Shown piece by piece: positions 61,126 through 64,000 of a stretch of 64,000 nt of DNA. The stretch comes from Arthrobacter sp. MSA 4-2 (GTDB lineage: Bacteria > Actinomycetota > Actinomycetes > Actinomycetales > Micrococcaceae): NCBI RefSeq assembly GCF_016405885.1, contig NZ_JAEKGC010000008.1, forward strand, positions 1 through 64,000, read 5' to 3'. The notes under the pieces are model-generated. The model was given only the letters and a program-made list of their open reading frames with translations, was not told the DNA's origin and made no database searches. The position numbers were made by a program, and so were the translations under genes. Numbering within the stretch: the first letter of the stretch is position 1; each line of letters opens with the position of its first letter.

Positions 61126-63636
61126 ATGGCTGAAGCGGTAACACCCGCAGAGCGGTCCACCACCGGCCGGACACCACCGCCGGCCGCTCCGCCGCGTCCA
61201 GTCCCCGGCCCGCCGCCCGCCGCTCCGGCCGCCGGTCCGAACTGGAGCGCGGCGCCGGTCGTGCCGACGGCCGCCCCGGTCGCTCCGGGCACTCCGGCAG
61301 CCGCCCCGGTCGGTCCGGCAGCCGCCCCGGTCGGTCCGGCAGCCGCGCCGGCCGCGCCGTCCCGCCTGCCCGGGTCCGAACCGCCCACCCCCGGCCGCCG
61401 CGGGCGCACCCGTGCCCGCATCGCCCGGCTGACCGGACGCGGCTCGAGCGGCTACTCGCCGGTACTGGAGCCGCTGCTGCGCACGGTCCGGGCCAACAAC
61501 CCCAAAGAGGACCTGGACCTCATCCAGCGCGCCTACCTCGTCGCCGAGCGCAGCCACGAAGGCCAGATGCGCAAGAGCGGCGACCCGTACATCACCCACC
61601 CCGTGGCGGTCGCGACGATCCTGGCCGAGCTCGGCATGTCGGGGACCACCCTGGCCGCGGCGCTGCTGCACGACACCGTCGAGGACACCGCCTACACCCT
61701 CGATGAGCTGCGCCGGGACTTCGGCGCCGAGGTCGCCATGCTCGTCGACGGCGTCACCAAGCTGGACAAGGTCTCCTTCGGCGACGCGGCGCAGGCCGAA
61801 ACGGTGCGCAAGATGGTCGTGGCCATGGCCAAGGACATCCGGGTGCTCGTCATCAAGCTTGCCGACCGGCTCCACAACGCCCGCACCTGGCGCTTCGTCT
61901 CACCCGAATCCTCGGCCCGGAAGGCCCGGGAAACCCTCGAGATCTTCGCCCCGCTGGCCCACCGGCTCGGCATGAACACCATCAAGTGGGAGCTCGAGGA
62001 CCTTTCCTTCGCCGCACTCCACCCGAAGGTGTACGAGGAGATCGTGAGGATGGTCGGGGACCGCACCCCCGAGCGCGAGAAGCACCTGAACCTGATCCGC
62101 GACCAGATCGATGAAGACCTGCGCGCGGTGAAGATCAAGGCCACCATCACCGGCAGGCCCAAGCACTACTACTCGATCTACCAGAAGATGATCGTCCGGG
62201 GTAAGGACTTCGACGACATCCATGACCTCATGGGCGTCCGTGTCCTCGTGGACAGCGTCCGCGACTGCTACGCCACCCTCGGCTCGCTGCATTCGCGCTG
62301 GAACCCGCTGCCCGGCAGGTTCAAGGACTACATCGCGATGCCGAAGTTCAACATGTACCAGTCCCTCCACACCACGGTGATCGGCCCCGGCGGCAAGCCC
62401 GTCGAGATTCAGATCCGCACGCACGACATGCACCGGCGGGCCGAGTACGGTGTGGCGGCGCACTGGAAGTACAAGAACGGGGCAGGCAAGGCCGCCGAGG
62501 CCCCCGACAGCGGAGACCTCGGGTGGCTGCGGAGCCTCGTTGACTGGCAGCAGGAGACGGCCGATCCCAACGAGTTCCTCGACTCGCTGCGCTTCGAGAT
62601 CAACGCCCGCGAGGTGTTCGTCTTCACCCCCAAGGGCGAGGTCATGGCCCTGCCGGCCGGCTCGACCCCCGTCGACTTCGCCTACGCCGTGCACACCGAG
62701 GTGGGGCACCGGACGATCGGCGCCCGCGTCAACGGCAAGCTGGTGCCGCTGAACAGCGAACTGAACCACGGCGACTGGGTCGAGATTTTCACCTCCAAGG
62801 CCGAGGGGGCCGGGCCGAGCCAGGACTGGCAGGGTTTCGTCAAGAGCCCGCGGGCCCGGAACAAGATCCGGCAGTGGTTCACGAAGGAGCGCCGCGAGGA
62901 GGCCATCGACAAGGGCAAGGACCTGCTCACCCGCGCCATGCGCAAGCAGAATCTGCCCCTGCAGCGGATGATGACCCATACCGCGCTGCTCTCCGTGGCC
63001 CAGGAACTCCACCACCAGGACATCGCCGCCCTGTACGCAGCGGTCGGCGACGGGCACACCTCCGCGCAGAACGTCATCGAGCACCTCGTGGCGCTCATGG
63101 GCGGCCATCAGGAGGCCGAGGAGGACCTGGCCGAGCCCGCGGTCGCCAGCCAGCCGCGCCGGCCCAAGTTCTCCGACTCCGGGGTGACGGTGCGCGGCGT
63201 CGGCGACGTCTGGGTGAAGCTCGCCCGGTGCTGCACGCCGGTTCCCCCCGATCCGATCATCGGGTTCGTCACCCGCGGCTCAGGGGTGTCGGTGCACCGG
63301 TCGGACTGCCGGAACGTCCAGGAGCTGCGGGACCAGCCGGACCGGATTGTGCCGGTCGAGTGGGCGCCGACCCAGTCAAGCGTGTTCCTCGTGGAGATCC
63401 AGGTGGAGGCGCTGGACCGGAAGAGCCTGCTCTCCGATGTGACCCGGGTGCTGTCGGAAAACCAGGTCAACATCCTCGCCGCGAGCGTCAACACCTCCTC
63501 GGACCGGGTGGCCATGTCGAAGTTCGCCTTCGAGATGGGCGACCCGAAGTACCTCAACCACGTGCTGGCCGCCGTGCGGCGGATCGATGGCGTGTTCGAC
63601 GTCTACCGGACGACCGGCTCGCAGCGGCGCACCTAG
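61126..63636 (+). CDS. rel: Bifunctional (p)ppGpp synthetase/hydrolase Rel
   Basis: An 836-aa stringent-response enzyme. An Ala/Pro-rich N-terminal extension (about 15-85) precedes the HD hydrolase domain ([22 protein letters not shown] with His182-Asp183). The synthetase domain has [27 protein letters not shown] (358-361) is the bifunctional signature rather than the EXDD of pure Rel[28 protein letters not shown] (about 500-560), a zinc-finger-like CCTPV region and a C-terminal ACT domain follow. It makes (p)ppGpp on starved ribosomes and degrades it otherwise. The start is an ATG with GAGG-like sequence upstream. Confidence 0.95.
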   Translation: MAEAVTPAERSTTGRTPPPAAPPRPVPGPPPAAPAAGPNWSAAPVVPTAAPVAPGTPAAAPVGPAAAPVGPAAAPAAPSRLPGSEPPTPGRRGRTRARIARLTGRGSSGYSPVLEPLLRTVRANNPKEDLDLIQRAYLVAERSHEGQMRKSGDPYITHPVAVATILAELGMSGTTLAAALLHDTVEDTAYTLDELRRDFGAEVAMLVDGVTKLDKVSFGDAAQAETVRKMVVAMAKDIRVLVIKLADRLHNARTWRFVSPESSARKARETLEIFAPLAHRLGMNTIKWELEDLSFAALHPKVYEEIVRMVGDRTPEREKHLNLIRDQIDEDLRAVKIKATITGRPKHYYSIYQKMIVRGKDFDDIHDLMGVRVLVDSVRDCYATLGSLHSRWNPLPGRFKDYIAMPKFNMYQSLHTTVIGPGGKPVEIQIRTHDMHRRAEYGVAAHWKYKNGAGKAAEAPDSGDLGWLRSLVDWQQETADPNEFLDSLRFEINAREVFVFTPKGEVMALPAGSTPVDFAYAVHTEVGHRTIGARVNGKLVPLNSELNHGDWVEIFTSKAEGAGPSQDWQGFVKSPRARNKIRQWFTKERREEAIDKGKDLLTRAMRKQNLPLQRMMTHTALLSVAQELHHQDIAALYAAVGDGHTSAQNVIEHLVALMGGHQEAEEDLAEPAVASQPRRPKFSDSGVTVRGVGDVWVKLARCCTPVPPDPIIGFVTRGSGVSVHRSDCRNVQELRDQPDRIVPVEWAPTQSSVFLVEIQVEALDRKSLLSDVTRVLSENQVNILAASVNTSSDRVAMSKFAFEMGDPKYLNHVLAAVRRIDGVFDVYRTTGSQRRT
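61270..61341 (+). repeat. 21-bp tandem duplication in the rel N-terminal extension
   Basis: 61300-61320 and 61321-61341 are identical (gccgccccggtcggtccggca), and 61270-61291 is a degenerate copy. The repeats encode AAPVGPA units within the Ala/Pro-rich tail that precedes the HD domain. Confidence 0.8.
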
Positions 63637-63678
63637 GACGGCCTGCCACGGTCCCGGCTGCCCGGCGCCCGATACTCT

Positions 63679-63734
63679 GTGACGGATGCCTGGTGACGGA
63701 TGCCTGGTGACGGATGCCTGGTGACGGATGCCTA
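63679..63734. repeat. 14-bp tandem repeat, four copies, over a stop codon
   Basis: gtgacggatgcctg starts at 63679, 63693, 63707 and 63721; the last copy ends in a instead of g, giving the CTA that encodes the TAG stop of the minus-strand gene (63732-63734). It lies between the convergent ends of rel and that gene. Confidence 0.85.
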
Positions 63735-64000
63735 TGCCCGCCGCCCCGCATGAGGCGTTTCGGGTGGGGCGCCGTCCCGGGCACCCATGCCGTCCGTCCG
63801 GGCCTGCCCGAGCCGGGCGAGGGCACGGGCCTTGCCCGGCACCCTGCGCGTGCTCGCCAGGGCCGCCTCCACCAGCCGAAGCGGACACTCGAGCCCCGGA
63901 GCGGAGGCCAGGGCGGCCAGGATGTCGACGGCGGTCGCCTCGGGCCCGTGGATCGCGACGTCCAGGGCAGTGCGCAGCGGCGTCGTCACCGGCACGCCGC
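63732..64000 (-). CDS. C-terminal part of a gene continuing past the window, AbiEi-like
   Basis: The minus-strand frame is open to the end of the window. VPVTTPLRTALDVAIHGPEATAVDILAAL and CPLRLVEAALASTRRVPGKARALARL resemble the middle of AbiEi-antitoxin/DUF559-type proteins, where a T(P/S)LRTxxD motif is conserved. The identification is weak. An internal GTG (63995) exists but the motif is normally preceded by 100 or more residues. The stop lies in the 14-bp repeats. Confidence 0.4.
   Translation of the reverse strand, partial: GVPVTTPLRTALDVAIHGPEATAVDILAALASAPGLECPLRLVEAALASTRRVPGKARALARLGQARTDGMGARDGAPPETPHAGRRA

Noticed and set aside
63679-63734. Possible CRISPR or attachment-site array
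   Set aside because: The 14-bp units are directly adjacent without spacers, so this is a simple tandem repeat.

Overview
The window is a high-GC chromosomal segment of an actinobacterium. The order thrS–HIT–pgsA–…–pdxS–…–pdxT–yebC–ruvC–ruvA–ruvB–yajC–secD–secF–rel is a classical actinobacterial core block. The protein sequences (a DUF222/HNH endonuclease remnant, LysE/LysG, CycA, MurT/GatD, PRC-barrel/DUF2382 protein) suggest Micrococcaceae (Arthrobacter-like). No rRNA, tRNA, CRISPR array, insertion sequence or prophage was recognised.

Left part (1-23.4 kb): accessory and stress genes, mostly short operons of alternating strand. It holds the end of an HNH endonuclease, a divergent AlkD-like protein and a two-helix K+ channel. 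An ECF42-type sigma factor follows, with its DGPF partner and a matching promoter. Next are a ribbon-helix-helix regulator coupled to a DUF4097 protein and preceded by a probable operator, a secreted subtilase with a lipoprotein, a hydrolase plus SUMF1-fold protein, a secreted glycerophosphodiesterase and a canonical AlkD glycosylase. A decayed methionine aminopeptidase, two amino-acid permeases (one CycA), the divergent lysE/lysG pair and a PadR-controlled membrane protein complete this part. At about 20,054 two divergent genes (erythromycin-esterase type and DUF326 type) both lack their 5' halves and abut, which looks like a deletion scar.

Middle part (23.4-40.8 kb): a DUF2243/CtaG pair with overlapping reading frames, DUF427 proteins, a CDF-type transporter coupled to an HpcH/HpaI aldolase, a universal stress protein, an SDR with an altered catalytic tetrad, an ATP-dependent DNA ligase, a YpfJ-type metallopeptidase, a Rieske protein, a DHA2 exporter, a TesB-type thioesterase, an aldo/keto reductase, a diacylglycerol-kinase-like enzyme, a lipoate-ligase-like protein, a mycoredoxin and a VOC protein.

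Right part (40.8-64 kb): the conserved block. ThrS, a HIT hydrolase and the phosphatidylinositol-phosphate synthase are followed by a second lipid-kinase-like gene, where mycobacteria carry the acyltransferase and PimA. PdxS and PdxT form the PLP synthase but are separated by about 7 kb holding stress/membrane genes, an M3 peptidase and the MurT/GatD operon, which amidates lipid II. YebC, RuvC and RuvAB (with a candidate LexA box before ruvA) are followed by YajC-SecD-SecF and the bifunctional Rel. The window ends inside a minus-strand gene whose stop codon lies in a 14-bp tandem repeat.
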